64,000 nucleotides of DNA from Channallabes apus (taxonomy: Eukaryota; Chordata; Actinopteri; Siluriformes; Clariidae): NCBI GenBank assembly GCA_030522415.1, contig CM060104.1, forward strand, positions 17,611,229-17,675,228. Reading direction: 5' to 3'. The translations under genes and the position numbers were made by a program. This document shows positions 10,919-24,660 of this stretch, piece after piece. Positions within the stretch are counted from its first letter, which is position 1; each line of letters opens with the position of its first letter. Under the pieces are notes generated by a model. The model did not search any database. It was not told the origin of the DNA and worked only from the letters and a program-made list of their open reading frames with translations.

Positions 10919-13900
10919 AGGTATCTCACTGTTTATGTTAAGTTGTACTTATTTTATCATCAGCCAAATACAGTACACTCCCTTTCGGTAATCAGAGAGT
11001 GAATCATAGATGAGTCTTAAAATGACTGTAGCACATTAAAATTCACTTATATCACTATCACAGCGCTGTTATTTCAGTAATCCCAGCAAAAATACTCAGT
11101 TTAGTTTTTCCAATTAATATCTATTGATGCAGGTGTTTGTTTACATTGTGCAAGTAGCTTATTAGTAACTTATTTTAAAGTAAATTATATTAGTAAATCC
11201 GACAGATAGCTGTACTGTACATAACGGCTTTTACTCAACATTTTGATTTTATTTATGGTGCAGGTTAAAAAAGGAAGGTATCCAAGTACTGCAGAAGTAA
11301 AAAAAAAAAAGAAAAAAAAAATATATATATAAAAATACTGTCCAGCATTTGCCACATGATCTTATTTTAAGCCTTACTCTTGTAATTGTGGACATCAGAA
11401 AATTTAAATGAATGTTAAAATCCTTTTTTTTTTTTTTTCAATTAAATTTGTCATTTATTCAGACTATCACAATGAGGTCATTCAATCAGCAGCATAATAG
11501 TTATTATTACTAGTACAAATAAAATGTGTAATTTTCTGGTAAGTGGTTCTTTTGTGCTTTTGGTGTTTGTAATACATACATATAATGTAATGATGTGTTA
11601 TGCTTTGACATTTGACCAGTTGTCACACAGTAGTTTAATTTAATCATTGATCACAGTTTTCATTCTACTACAACAGCAACTCAAAAATATCCTGCAATCA
11701 CTGTCTAATAAAAAAAAAGGCCTTATTCTATGAGGGCTGATAAATTTACATTTACTTGATTACATGTTTACAAAATAATAATAAAAAAAAATTCCAGTGC
11801 ATCCAAAACAGTACTGCAGGATCCTGATGCCTGATCTCATCACTCCAGTTCTCCACGCTGTACACTGCCTACCTATTCCTCTAAGATGTAATATTAATTT
11901 CCTATTAAACTTCTTCTCCTGACGCAACAATGCGTCAATGGAAATGCTTCAACCTGATTAAAAGAATCACTCACTTTAACATTCAACCTACAATCTAACA
12001 ATAACCTCCTTCTGCATAACAGAGGAGTAACGTCGGCACAGTGGGGGGGATACAGGTCTTCTGTTCGGCAGCATGTCGGCTGTAGAATGGCTTCCCAAAT
12101 CACTTGAGGGCATAACAGTTTGTTTATTTATTTATTTATTTATTCATTTATTTATAAATGGCTTCATTTCATGTATTATCAGTTTGTTGCTTACCAGGAT
12201 GCAACTGCGTGTAAATATTTGAAAATCAAGTAACGAGTATTTTTTTTAACAACAACGTAGGGGGCAGGGTGAGGTGAATGGATTGAGACAGCAGGCAAGT
12301 GTGTATTTGTGTATGTGTCTGTGTATGTGTGCACCACCAGTGTAGGCTGGGAGCCCGTCTGGAGGCTATCAAAGAGATGACACTAAGAGGGTCATTAGTA
12401 AGGGTGTGAAGGGCTGTAAGGATTCGTGACTCACAAGGAAGGTCTCCTACCGTCTTCTCATCCAAACACGTGTTTATTTTGGCCTCTCTCTGTTTATAGC
12501 CAAGAGTTGATCTAAATAAAGCTAATTAGGCTGTCATGCAGAACAAACCCTTACCCTAGCCGCTGAAATGACAGCAATTAAAGCCTAGGGAAGGCTGTTG
12601 TGCTCCCAGAGGTGACAGGTACGATGGCACCTCACTGTATCTCAGAAGCGCTCTGTCAGTGCGGAGACGAAGTGCACAGCAGGACAAGCAACGCGCAAAT
12701 GCGGAGTGACATCTGTGATGATTTGCTGGAGTCGCTTCCCCCCCTGCTGCTTCTTGCAAATATGGTCTCGTAGTGTGACAAGAAGCCTCGTTTGAGCTCA
12801 GCGCACCGAAACAGAAGTGTCCAGATGACAGGGACAACTTCAACAGTTCTCTCGGACCAAACCGTTCCTGCATGCACCCATCAAACTCACAACAGGACGT
12901 TTCCATCTGGGGTCTGTCACCTATATGAATATCTTGTTTAGTTCATCATGTTGCATCACTGTTTTATATCAGCAGAATTTCAGTTCCGCTTCAACACGCA
13001 TCAAGACACATCAATGTGTTTTAGATCTGCATGATAGTAGTTTGCTAGCACTGGGATGACAGTATAATGTTAATATCATGACAGTTACATTTTAATGTGA
13101 TATTCCAGATTGTAAGAATTCTTTAATGGTTTGTTTTAAATGAGTTACAAGCTGACTGGGAGTAGCTGATCTGATGTTGAATTTTTTATTATTATTCCTT
13201 CTTCTTCTTACTACTACTGCTCCTACCACCATCACTACTACACGGGGGATTAAGTCAAACCAGGACTCCTAATAACAGAGCTCAGTTATGAGAGTAAAAA
13301 GTATCTTGATTTCTCTATATAATCCCTAGTTTCACATCTGAAACTGGCCCCCCAGGAACTCCTTTAATCACTTCACTTCACTTCTTTTATTTATAGAGCA
13401 CATTTAAAAACAACTCAAGGTTGATCAAAGTGCTGTACACATCAAAAATCTAAATCAGATAGAAATAAATATAATTTAAATAAAAATAAATTAATATTAA
13501 TATATCTAAATACCTGTACTCGAAGCGAAGTCAGGACTGTATGGGGGATGTGACAATAACTCCCATCTGAGTTCCTGTAATGTGCAAGTGGTGTTCATGA
13601 ATGATTGTGTTTACAGACTGATGTGTCTCTTTCACAAGCTGGTGACAAGTTATCTGCCAACACTCAAGGATCAGGCATTCCACTCACTGAATGTTTATGG
13701 GAATGATTGCATTGGGCTCTGACCCACAACGGCCAGGATCATCATTCCTGGATATACAGCCTTTGTTAAAACATTTGTACCATTCAAAGACTAAGCTAAG
13801 ACTCTCATCACCTTAGTGTACCTTCTGTAAATCGGTTTTATTTCTTCATTTACAAAGAAATTTCATCACAAGTCTTGCTTTGACTTGAACACCATTTGTA

Positions 13901-16453
13901 TTATTTGTGTGTTGTTGCTTTTAGTCTTCATCATGCAACCATGTGGGAAACTTGTCTTGTGGGTTGAAATTGACCATTGACCAAATTGGAAAGAACTGGA
14001 CAAATCTATTTTTATTACTATTTTTAAAGATTGTAGACAGTATATGTACAAATCTAAAATACATTTTTTTGTGTGTAATACTGCTGTTTTGTTTTGTGAT
14101 CAGTGTGCATAAAAGAAACCTTTTAGGGAATCCGGATATGGCATTTTTGTTACCTATAGTGCTGTTTGATTGCCGTGTAATTTATATCGAAACCACAGAC
14201 TGGAGCAGTACAATGAGTGTCACCCCTTGTCACTGTCCTCGTTAGCTATTTTAAACGTCAGAAAAAGACAGATACAGGAGCAGTACATGAATAGTTTTTG
14301 TGTGTGCAGTTTAAATCTACTTGATATACATTTATGTGATATATAAGGATCCAAAATCCTTTTTCTCATTTTTGGTTTTGTTCACTTTACTCTTATCAAG
14401 TACTGCATTATTTTGCAGTTTAAGTAAGCACAATGTGTTTACTGCAACATACATTTGACTGTTGCTGAATTCCAGCCCCATAAGCATAACCCCCCCCCCC
14501 CACCTCCCGCTGAATTTAATGTTTTGCTGGGTGAAATAGTATCCCAAGTCCCGCTGTGGCCAGCAAGAGTTTTGTTAGTTAATAACCCTGTTAGGATGTG
14601 GGAAAACAAGGGGGGTAGCAAAGGGCTCTAGATCCCAAAGAACAAAATAAATAAATAAATAAATCTGGAAAAAAAGAAAAGAAAAAATCTATTCTGGCTG
14701 TAGAGAACAAGCAGTGGAATTCACTTTCCTTTTCACCTTTTCACTCAGTAGAACACACACACACACACGCACACACGCACGCACGCACGCACGCACGCAC
14801 ATGCAAGCAAGCAATAATATCCCGAAAATAATGAATGAAGAGATTGTTGGAGGCAGGGGTAAGAGGACAAGTTAGTGCTGGTCTGGAAGGTTTTTCTTAT
14901 ATCACAAAACAAGGCATCAAACAGATGAGGAATAATCATGTGGGTCTCTGCATTTATGATGAATTTGAGATTGGAGGACGTGACTTTGCGTGCGGATTAC
15001 TGGCTCGGCTCTGACCTTTCCTGCTCATATAAATGAAGATTATTACATCTGCTCGGAAACTATAACCAGCCTAGAAGGAACACAATGTAAATATTCATAT
15101 CCGCAGCGATATTTAACCACCATCTGCTCTCTACTGATGTTTTTCCTTTTCAGACAAATATATCTTAGGCAGAGGCTTTAGTCGGCAGAAAATGGCCTTT
15201 AAGAAGCTCAGCATGTTGTCCACAGGAGGTTGGATTACTGAGCAGCAGTGACTATACAATCTTTCTCTTCATACTGCAAACACATATGATTACACAAATG
15301 GCTTTGTTTAAAAACAACAGCAACAACTGATTAATGACTACAATTAACATGTAACATTTACAAGGATAAGAGGAATGACTAAGACAAATGTGATGGTCCC
15401 TGCGATCATTAAGCAACGTATAGAGTCGTCTCCAATATGTCTGTGTTCCCTTCCCTGGCTTTTTGTTTTGGCATTAGCATATTGATTATTTCATTTTGTT
15501 TACACAATGATAAAATGGTTGGTCTGTCCTAACAGCTCGCTGGAGCTGTGGAACACATCTTTTATAATGAAATTAAGTTGTTCCAATAATGCCGCAAATC
15601 TTTGACAATTTCTACAGGATGGTCGTTAATCACTAATTTATAAATTATACTAACAAATCAAAAGTTGTTTGTGAAACCTGTGTAACTGATTGTTAGACTT
15701 TGAGATTGACGGAATGAAGGAAGCTATGAGCAATCACAGAAACCTGTCAGTTCGTCTCAACGGATTTCATGATATTACTGGGTAGTCAGGCAGAAATGTT
15801 ATTTCACTATTTAATCATGATGATGAAATCAGTTTAGCTGAATTTTTCTTGAATCAGTATTACTTCTTTGTATGACTTAAGGCAGTATTTCTTGATGCAT
15901 GAATGAGCTTGTTAAGTTAGAATTCAAAGAGAAATCCCAGGGAGAGTTGAGAGACAGTGTGATTCGTGATTCTGCTCCATGGCTGGTCCTCAGTGGCAGC
16001 CTACAGATTTCCTGAGTCTCCTCTGGCACCAATAAAAGTCTCATCAGTGCGATGAAATAATCATCTCCCACACTGAGGTAGTAAAAAATGCAGCATATGT
16101 CACAAAATATAAACAGTGTCGAATGACATTAATAAAACGGAAATTAACCTCTAACAGTCGCAATTAGCCTCAGGGATGGGTAAAACATTAATCGTGAAGG
16201 ATTCAGCTCACTGGTCAATGATGTCTTATCCAATTTAAAAGAGCAGAGGGATATTAATATGATCAACATCTTTAAAGAGCGCAGGAGCTGAACGTTTACA
16301 TTGCCACAAAGTATTTCAATGTTATAGATTTTGCTCGTAATGTTAGGGTTGCATTTAAATTAAAGGATTGATGTACCTGGTAATGTTAAAAACTGCATTT
16401 AAAAATATGTTATCACTATTTGTTTCATTGATTCTGCAGTTAACCTGTCTGTC

Positions 16454-16456
<3 letters not shown>
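10919..16456. other. Long intergenic region, no gene supported
   Basis: Contains A/T runs at 11300-11330 and 11423-11440, a (TTTA)n run at 12121-12155, a short C-run at 14490-14499 and a CA/CGCA microsatellite at 14755-14800. The segment 13375-13445 (ATTTATAGAGCACATTTAAA, then AAAGTGCTGTACA) resembles a dispersed fish repeat tail. Stretches at 12480-12900, 15000-15240 and 16140-16330 have higher complexity and homeodomain-type AATTAGC/TTAATTA words, consistent with but not proof of conserved noncoding DNA. All open frames are short and unrecognised. Confidence 0.4.
14755..14800. repeat. (CA)n/(CGCA)n microsatellite
   Basis: ACACACACACGC passes into repeated CGCA units, read directly. Confidence 0.95.

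Positions 16457-16527
<71 letters not shown>
16457..16527. repeat. (TA)n microsatellite, about 35 units
   Basis: A pure TA run of about 70 bp. Confidence 0.97.
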
Positions 16528-16530
<3 letters not shown>

Positions 16531-16893
16531 ATCTCAGCTAATGCACACTGTTATCAACACAGGACTTGTGATACTGAACAGGTCCTGTGTCAAGTGCAAC
16601 TTTGTTTACATTCATCAGCACAGCTGCTGAAATAAAGCCCCACTGAGTGGATTCCAGGCATGCTGTAATCAAACTCTGCTTCGTGCGAAGCTGACACATC
16701 AGAAAGTTTATTTCAAATGTGCAATTAAAATAAGTTTTTGTTTATGATTAAAGAAACAAATTGATTTCCTGAACTATAGCAACTATAGCGTTATATGAAA
16801 TAAGTAAGAAATGACAATGTATCGGTTTGGAAGCTGGTCTAGTAACCCAGTGTAAGTACAGTATCTATCCAATGACAGACTCTTCAAAGCACG

Positions 16894-16945
16894 TTTTGTA
16901 AGTCGCTCTGGATAACAGCATCTGGCAAATGCCTAAATGTAAACC
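16894..16945 (+). mobile_element. Solo 3' tail of an L2-tailed SINE
   Basis: AAGTCGCTCTGGATAACAGC followed by ATCTGGCAAATGCCTAAATG matches the tail of the SINE at 17799-17992. It has no recognisable tRNA head, so this is a 5'-truncated SINE or the end of the partner LINE. Confidence 0.7.
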
Positions 16946-17798
16946 TATATCATATAGTGCATCTGTAGCTTGTTAATGACGTAACACACTCAAATGATGA
17001 AATGATCAGTGGACTACATGGTGGGTGAAAATTAACTAGGGAATACTATGGCTATAGAACTTGTAGTACCACTACTACTATGTGTGTGTCGTTGGACTAG
17101 CATTTTCCAGGATGTCGGCTGGGAAGACTCTGACCTCTTGAATAGCCTCCAAGATGTCCAGATCTTACTCCATGTCATTTTTTTCCTGTCAGGCTATGAG
17201 AAGAAGGAGGTGTACAGGACAAAGGCTCCACACTGGAGGACTTGGAGGCACCTATTCAGGAGATTCTGTAGAATCATGGAACCTCTTAGTGACAGTGTGT
17301 CAAATGATCACAACCATACTGAATAGAAGATCCTATGCTCACTTGGGCTTATATATTTTACTCTACTTTGCTGGCATACCTTTAACATGCTATGAGCAGT
17401 GACTGAGAACACACATGTGAAAAAGTCATGTGTTGTGCATGTGAGCGAGATGATCAAGCTGTGTTGCATGAGCTTTATTTGGTGCTATAAGAGCTTTTAG
17501 CCTGACAGGAGCTGTACAGGACAATCTGAGGCTCTACAGTATGTGCACTTTCCTCTGAAAGCAGCTGAAAAATATCTGTGTGTGTGTCTGTGTGTGGCCT
17601 CCTTGCCAACAAGCAAGTGGGTTGTAACATGCAGTTTACACGAAGAAAAGATTCTGTCTACAGGTACACAGTTCTATATTTATGTAGGTCAGCGTTTGCT
17701 CAGTCTTGGTCAGAGTATTCTACTGTGACATAGAAATGAAATTGCATAAGACAGTGTAGTCTTAAATAACTAATACAGGTACAGTACAGAGATTTACA
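16946..17798. other. Intergenic DNA, no gene seen
   Basis: Frames at 17048-17402 and 17543-17728 show no recognisable domain. I see no splice-bounded exon. Confidence 0.4.
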
Positions 17799-17992
17799 GG
17801 GCCAGGGGTAGCTCAGTGGTTAAGGCATTGGACTACGGTTCGGAAGATCCCAGGTTCAAACCCCACAACCACCAAGTTGCCACTGTTGGGCCCTCGAGCA
17901 AGGCCCTTAACCCTCAACTGCTCAGCTGTGTAATGAGATAAAAATGTAAGTCGCTCTGGATAAGAGCTTCTGCCAAATGCCTAAATGTAAAT
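17799..17992 (+). mobile_element. tRNA-derived SINE with L2-like 3' tail
   Basis: A compact SINE of about 195 bp. The head has an A-box match TAGCTCAGTGG at 17809-17819 and a B-box match GGTTCAAACCC at 17853-17863. A middle block follows (GTTGGGCCCTCGAGCAAGGC), then the tail GTCGCTCTGGATAAGAGC with CTAAATGTAAAT. Tails of this type are shared with L2-clade LINEs in teleosts (the HAmo-type SINEs of cyprinids are similar). The preserved promoter boxes suggest moderate age. Confidence 0.88.
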
Positions 17993-20900
17993 TAAAAAAA
18001 CGTGGCTATCAGTTTCTTATAATGATTCAAATAATAACAGACATGTGATTCCTTTGGTGGCAGAGAGACAGTCAGACTCAGTCCACTCACTTTCATAATG
18101 AAAATGATGTTGCATTCAGATTCAGATAGATGGGCTAAATTTCTGATGAAGTGGTTATTGATCGAATGCACTGCAACGCACTGCAATCACTCCTAAAGCA
18201 AGCTTCGGTTTACTGACACTGTCTATGGCATGGTGCCAAAACTGTGCTAATTTCAAATGGGTAATGAGGAGAATGGAAACCGGAGCTACAAATCAGCATG
18301 GCAGTAACTTTAAGCACCATCCCTGCTTAAGGCCTCACTGTCATCATCAAGACAACTGACTGTAGATGTGTAAATTGCAGCTCTCTGAATTGCTTGTATT
18401 ACAGGAGGCTGACAGTGGCCTGAATTTAAAATTACTCCATTACTCACACCAAATAGACTGAGCTCTTGAAGGAGCTGCATAATAAAAAGCAATGGCTGGT
18501 TTTACAGGCACTGGGGTGAAACTGATTTCAAATTATATCCTCTCTATTAATTATTAAATTAATCATAATATACAATTTCAATATTTGCAAAATCCCAGTC
18601 AATTAAAAATGGATTGATGGAGGGTTTTTATATTATGTTTACCCTGGAACTATACAAACATAACATTCTGATGCATTGTTTGTAAAAGGTCATTTATCCT
18701 AATTATTTAAATTTTCTAAGCAGTGATAGGACCTTGGGGTTATTAATTACATCAAGAACAGAGTGAACCTAATTACTGGCAAAGCCAGGCTGCTGCCTAG
18801 GGCTCCAAAAATCCCCAAATTAGCTATAGGTAACTACGTTTTTCTTCATATTTTATGTAAATGCAATTATTTTTAGTAGTGTTAATGTGTGCTTGTACTG
18901 AACAGTATTGATGTGCATTCATAATATTTGAATATAGAAAAATTACAGTGAATGAAATCAAGTTTCCAAAGAAAATCAAATATTTCTTTTGAAGACCTAA
19001 AAACTGTGAGTCCAGCACAAATGGAGCAGCTAGCAAAAATACGTAGTTGCTCCATGTAATAGTATTAGCTTATTTCATCCTCATCTTGATCCTCCTCAAA
19101 TATGTCTAATAGGACTATTCTCACTGCTACTAGCAACAATAACATTATTAAAGTTTGTTTAAAAAAAAAAAAAGTAGAAGAGAGACTTAATTAAAACGAG
19201 GAAAGAAAGTGCATTTAAGTAAGGGAGAACATGAAAATGAAGTTAATGGCAGTTAAACTACAAACTGCAGTCCAATGAGCCAGAGCAAAGAGCAAGTATA
19301 AGTGCATGAATTTTAGTAGATTGGATAGTTAAATTCATTATTCCTTTAATATAATCCTTTCATCAAATCTGAAATAGCTTTGCGGCAGATCTCCTACCCA
19401 GTAGATCAACTGAGCAGTGCAAATTTTTTTTATACGACTAGGCCTGGTGTTTTAAACTAATAAAGAGAAAAAAATGGGCAGGTTGCAGTTCTGAAGGGCC
19501 CCTTCAACTCCTTTCCTTAGACCCCAAATCATTAAATTTGCATCTTGCATGAACAAGCTCAGAGATTAAATTGGGATTCAGTAGGTTGAAGGTGAAGTAT
19601 ACAGTACTTCCTTTCTAGGTAAATATACTTATTTTCTAGGTCCGACCATGTGGACATCTCATATTTTTTCCCTCCAGTTTATTCTTTAATAGAACAAATT
19701 GAACACAGCAGTCAACAGCAGTTGCTCTGAATAAAGATAATACATTTTACAATTCTCTAAAAAGCAACTTGAGGCTAAACCACATCATTTTTATTATTAG
19801 TACCATTATGCCGTGCTATATTTTTCATTTCCATCAAATTATAGCGTTGGATCTCAGCTCTGCTTGTCATGCAGTTTACCAAAGCGATTGTCCCAAAATT
19901 AACCCAGCATGTTGGCTGTTAAACATCTGAGCCTCAGGGCACCACATGGTTGAACATTTCAAATATTAGCCTTGACAATTTTTTATGTTTGTCTATCACA
20001 ATATGAATGTGCTATTAGTACATTAGTGTTATTAGTATTTTCATATTAACAAGTTTGGGAATGGTTTGAACTTTACTGTGTGCATATGGGACTAAAAGCT
20101 GCGCACATTCAAACCGGTTTTGTAGCAGGAAATACAGTAGTAGCAAAAAGACAAGAGAAATTATTTGTTCCCTCTGACCATGCTTCTAATCTACTGTATC
20201 ATTCTAGCCTCCATTGTTTCTCCCCACTCAACTCTTACAGACACTTCCCATTAGCAAAGTTTTGGGGTGTTGGCATTGCTCCAAGCCAGTGGGTAAATTA
20301 TCATTTAATCCAGGCTCCAGGCTGTTGAGAGGGAAAAGCTATTTATGATGCTGAGTTGGAGGGGATAAAGGAACTTAAGGAGACTAGAGGTCTTATGGAG
20401 CCGGAGGAGCTACATTAAACCTAAAGAACAGGATGCGCACACACACGCGCGCACACACACACACACCATGTGATTGCCCTATAAAAGCTTTAATTACTTC
20501 ATTAAAACGCACCTCATATTGTTCAGATGTCCAATTTCAACAGGATGAAAGATAGCAAAGATGAGAAACAAGATGAGGTTATAAGTATCTTGTGATGTCT
20601 GAATACATAATGTGGAAAAGCAAGAATTGTGTGTGTGTTGGGGGGGGAGGGTGAATTTATTTATTTATTTTATTTATTACCAGATTTTCTACCTAATCTA
20701 ATTGTAGCCAATTCCCCCCTGTCTGTCTGTCTGTCAGGGCAATCTACCGTCAAAGCAACAATTACCAACCAGGAATGGCGTAGACTAGACATGCTTACTC
20801 AGAGACAACTGATGCTAGACTATTGAATCTTTTAACACTGTTGCTCATGCAACATTAGGGATGGCGTAACACACTCAGAAGGAAAGTGTTATCCACCCCG

Positions 20901-22585
20901 TCCACAAGTGTGAGCTCATAGACACCCATGATTGACTAGTGTCGCTATGATTGATGTGAAAGTGCAAGTATGCCACCCCTCACCCCTGAGAGATCATGGC
21001 CAATCTGATTTTCTAGGTTGTTGTATCACTTGGGAGAAAGGAAGGATTATTACAGTGGCATGGGTAAGACTGGCATTTATATTGCCATATCATTCATCCC
21101 TTATTGAAGAGTCAGAAACCAAATGCCTTTAAAGGCTTTCCTGGATGGAGTTTTGGATTTTCATCTACAGCACAACTTACAAACTTCCGCATGAATTCTC
21201 CACATACAAGACACAAGCATTTGTTTATAGAAACAATGTGTACAAAAAAAGAGAGCATATTATATTCACAATCGATATCTTACGTTGTTCTTTCAGAGCA
21301 TGAAATGTGTTTAATAGGCCTATAATCTAAAATTTTAAAGGCTTACTTGCATCATGTATTTGAATTCAGAACTAATTTAAATGATTTTGTAGAACACTTG
21401 ATTAACTTGGCGGTTATATATTTAGTGGAAATAAAAGTGGTTAAATTGCTGGTTGCTGAGATTACTCTAAATATCTGATAGGCTGCATCTTTTAGAACTC
21501 ATAAGTGTGATAAATAGTTCATTTTCCAAAGATTCCTGTAATTCATTCTCTTCGCTTAATCCCCAAAGATAAATAAAATCCGAAAGATCCTGAACCACCG
21601 AGTCTAAATAAGGTATTATGTTACTGAGAAGAGGCAATTTGTTGAAATAATATTTTATGGCTCATCCCATAAAAAGCCCATGCTTCCTCATTTTTACAGT
21701 TGCAAAACAGAATCTTCTCTCAAGTAGATGATAGCTATATTTCAAGCTAATTTTAATGTCAGACAAAATGTATGTATTTAAGCTAGAAATGCAACACCCA
21801 TGACATTTACCCATGTTTATCTAAATGCAGAACTACATTGTTCACAAGTTAAATGTACCTAAATATCAGTAAATATCAGTAGTGACTTGTGATCATAGAT
21901 TTTGGTGGGACAGGACAACATAAAAAGCAGCATAAAAATAATTTAGGAGGCTATCTCAATTGAGTTATGTTATAGGCTCCCATGTAGGGAATTTATAGCA
22001 TAACCTCCCAAAACGCAGTTGACAACATCGAGTCGACAACATATACGTAGTCGTTGAGGATACATTCTAGCACCTTAATTTAAGTGGCTTCAGACAAAAC
22101 TATTTTCAACTGTGTTTGATAATGTATGTGTGTTTCTAATCATCAGCAAATTGCAAAGAGAAGATCTAATATCAAGGTTTGCCAAGTTTCAGCCAAATGT
22201 CCAACATAACAATATCGTAAAAACCCAAACTACCCCAAAACAATTGGAAACTAGCCCCAAAAATTGTGCAATGGAAAAGAAGACACATTTTAAAAATTTT
22301 ACTCAGCCTTTATATGTGAAACAAGGTCACCATGGTGCACATGAATTTTTTTATAAATGAACACAACGTGTCATGTCCATTGCATTTCCTCTACTGAAAA
22401 TGTTCTTAGAGCGAGCAAGCACCAGCATGATTCCTGTGGGGCCTCCATAAACACTTGGTGGAGTTCCCATTTTTGAGCACTTAATGCAAAAATAACTCTG
22501 TGACCTAAAATGGGGGAGTAAGTATGCTGTCTCTTGAGCTTCAGAGGTGACCAAATCAATGAATGAAGATGGAAATTATGTCAAA
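17993..22585. other. Long intergenic region, no gene supported
   Basis: No transposon or exon was recognised in these 4.6 kb apart from a CACGCG/CA microsatellite at 20438-20466, a (TTTA)n run at 20658-20680, and GTCTGTCTGTCTGTCTGTCA at 20720-20739. Open frames of 60-82 codons are scattered on both strands and none has a known motif. This block is noticeably poorer in recent repeats than the rest of the window. Confidence 0.4.
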
Positions 22586-23326
22586 TTATTTTGCCCCTGT
22601 CAAATACGCAACAATACAACTTGCTAACAATTTGCTAAAATCAGTACAGTACTGTGTCTTGCCAACAGTAAAGCATCCTGAGACCATTCATGTGTGCGGT
22701 TGCTTCTCAGCCAAGGGAATGGGCTCGCTCACAATTTTTACCTAAGAGCTCAAAGAATTGTACAAAAACACCCATTAAGAGCAACAACAGTTTGGTGGCC
22801 AACAATGCCTTTACCAGTATGATGTTTACCTGCATGATGTTGTTAAAAACACCTTGTTAGCGATAAGTACTGTAGCTTGGGGAACAAAACATCTAAATTT
22901 TTGGATCCATGGCCGGGAAACTCCCCAGACCTTAATCCCATTGAGAACTTGTGGTCAATCCTCGAAGGGTGGGTGGACAAACAAAAACCCACAAATTCTG
23001 ACAAACGCCAAGCGTTGATTATGCAAAAATGAGCTGCCGTCAATCAGGATGTGGCCCAGAAGTTGATTGACAGCTTACTGGGATTAATTGCAGGGGTGTT
23101 CAAAAAGAAGGGTCAACACTACATAAGTAGCAAATATTGACTATTTGCACAAAAATGTACTTGTAATGTAATTGTCAATAAAAGCCTTTGCGACTTATTA
23201 AATGCTTATAGTTATACTTCAGTATATCATAGTAACATCTGACAAAAGAACCAAAAAGACTGAGGCAGGAGAAAAAATGTATATTGAGAAAAAAATTATA
23301 TTTCTCAAAACTTTGCCCATAGACAT
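22586..23326 (+). pseudogene. Tc1-like transposase relic (C-terminal half) with 3' end of element
   Basis: The plus strand encodes recognisable transposase pieces in several frames. A glycine-box-like part near 22670-22735 (CGCFSAKGMGS) is followed by an in-frame stop. The catalytic-glutamate block at about 22915-22965 reads [16 protein letters not shown], with its Glu codon at 22943-22945. The C-terminus ends at a TGA at 23138-23140. A Trp codon of the family is replaced by TGA at 23030-23032. A TTTCTCAAAACTTTGCCC-like end near 23303-23326 corresponds to the terminal repeat. The N-terminal DNA-binding half and left terminus are not found. The element is inactive and old. Confidence 0.8.
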
Positions 23327-23524
23327 TTTAACATAGAATGTAGAAATTTTAAATAAAAATTTAAATGGCAGAGGAACATGACATAGAAAATGATAGTGTT
23401 AAATTGTAACAAGTATGAAGACAATCAAAGTATATATTTTTTTAAATATACTGTAGTGTAGAAAATTACAACATGAGTTGACAGCATGAGTTTCTATGGC
23501 CTACAGTAAATTGCAATGTGTAAA

Positions 23525-23965
23525 AATGATTCCCTGTTCTCTTAGAGCCATTCTTTCTTTGAAAATGCCTATACCATTAGGGAAGAAAATTTGAATGTGA
23601 AAATGAATGCTTTGGTATGATAACCTGCTGGTCATTCAGTACATTCAGGTCATCAGCTGACTTTCATTTTATTGTCACATAACATCGCTGAGCTGAGACA
23701 TTACCAACTGCAGCAACCCCAGATCATAACACTGCCTAACATGACCATCAGTCTGGAATAAGATCAATCTGGACTCATCAGACCTCACAAGCTTTTCCTT
23801 TGCTCCAAATTCCAGTCGTTATGCTCTCTAGCCAATTGAAGCCTGTTTCTTTCCTAAAAGAGAACGAGTTATATTATGGTAACGCAGATGTTTACTCCCA
23901 AACCTGTGGGTTCTTGACACATGTATGTGGAAATGCACTTACATTCACTACTAACATAGCTGTGA
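23525..23965 (-). pseudogene. Second Tc1-like element relic, minus strand
   Basis: The segment contains wording typical of the transposase middle of another Tc1-like family read in reverse: GCAACCCCAGATCATAACAC (the His/Met-rich box before the second catalytic Asp), CTGGACTCATCAGACC (first catalytic Asp region, ...SDES...) and GTGGAAATGCACTTAC. No open frame survives. The family differs from the element at 22586-23326, so two unrelated Tc1-like insertions decayed side by side. Confidence 0.65.
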
Positions 23966-23984
23966 TTTATCCTGTCATAAGGGC

Positions 23985-24190
23985 AGTGGTGGATCATGCG
24001 GTTAAGACTGTGGGTTATTGATTGGAAGGTCAGGGGTTTGTGCCCCAGCACCGCCAAGTTGCCACTACTGAGCCCTTGAGCACCAGGGGCACGGTATCCT
24101 GGCTGACCCTGTGCTCCCAGCATATTCTAACCGGGTATGCAGAAAAAAAATATTACACTGTGCTGTAAGGTACGTGTGAGAAATAATTGA
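23985..24190 (+). mobile_element. Third SINE type, diverged
   Basis: CAGTGGTGGATCATGCGGTT and GGAAGGTCAGGGGTTTGTGC form a decayed tRNA-like head. ACCGCCAAGTTGCCACTACT, GAGCCCTTGAGCACCAGGGG and a tail resembling ATATTACACTGTGCTGTAAG follow. The order matches a common teleost SINE with a GCTGACCCTG block. Promoter boxes are degraded. Confidence 0.6.
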
Positions 24191-24330
24191 ATCTCTCTCT
24201 ATAAATTGAAAGTGCGTAGTGCTATGATCCACCTGCATCTATGAATGAGACACCACTGGTAAATATATTCATAAACTGGTATTTATAGATTTATTTCCAC
24301 ACTTTGAAAAAAAAAATAATAAAAAAATGT

Positions 24331-24347
24331 ATATATATATATATATA
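24331..24347. repeat. Short (TA)n run
   Basis: A TA run directly before the SINE tail. Confidence 0.9.
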
Positions 24348-24660
24348 TTCATTCATCTTCTATACCGCTTAATCCTGTGTTCAGGGTCGCGGGGGACCTG
24401 GAGCCTGTCCCAGGAGACTTCGGGCACTAGGCGGGGTACACCCTGGACAGGGTGCCAATCCATCGCAGGGCACACACACATACACACACTCACACACCCA
24501 ATCACACACTACGGGCAATTTAGGAACGCCAATTAGCCTAATCTGCATATCTTTGGACTGTGGGAGGAAACCGGAGTACGGGGGGACCTGGAGCCTATCC
24601 CAGGAGACTTCGGGCACTAGGCGGGGTACACCCTGGATAGGGTGCCAATCCATCGCAGGG

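Noticed and set aside
17801..17870. Possible functional tRNA gene
   Set aside because: A and B boxes are present, but the sequence continues into SINE body and tail and the tRNA arms do not fold cleanly.
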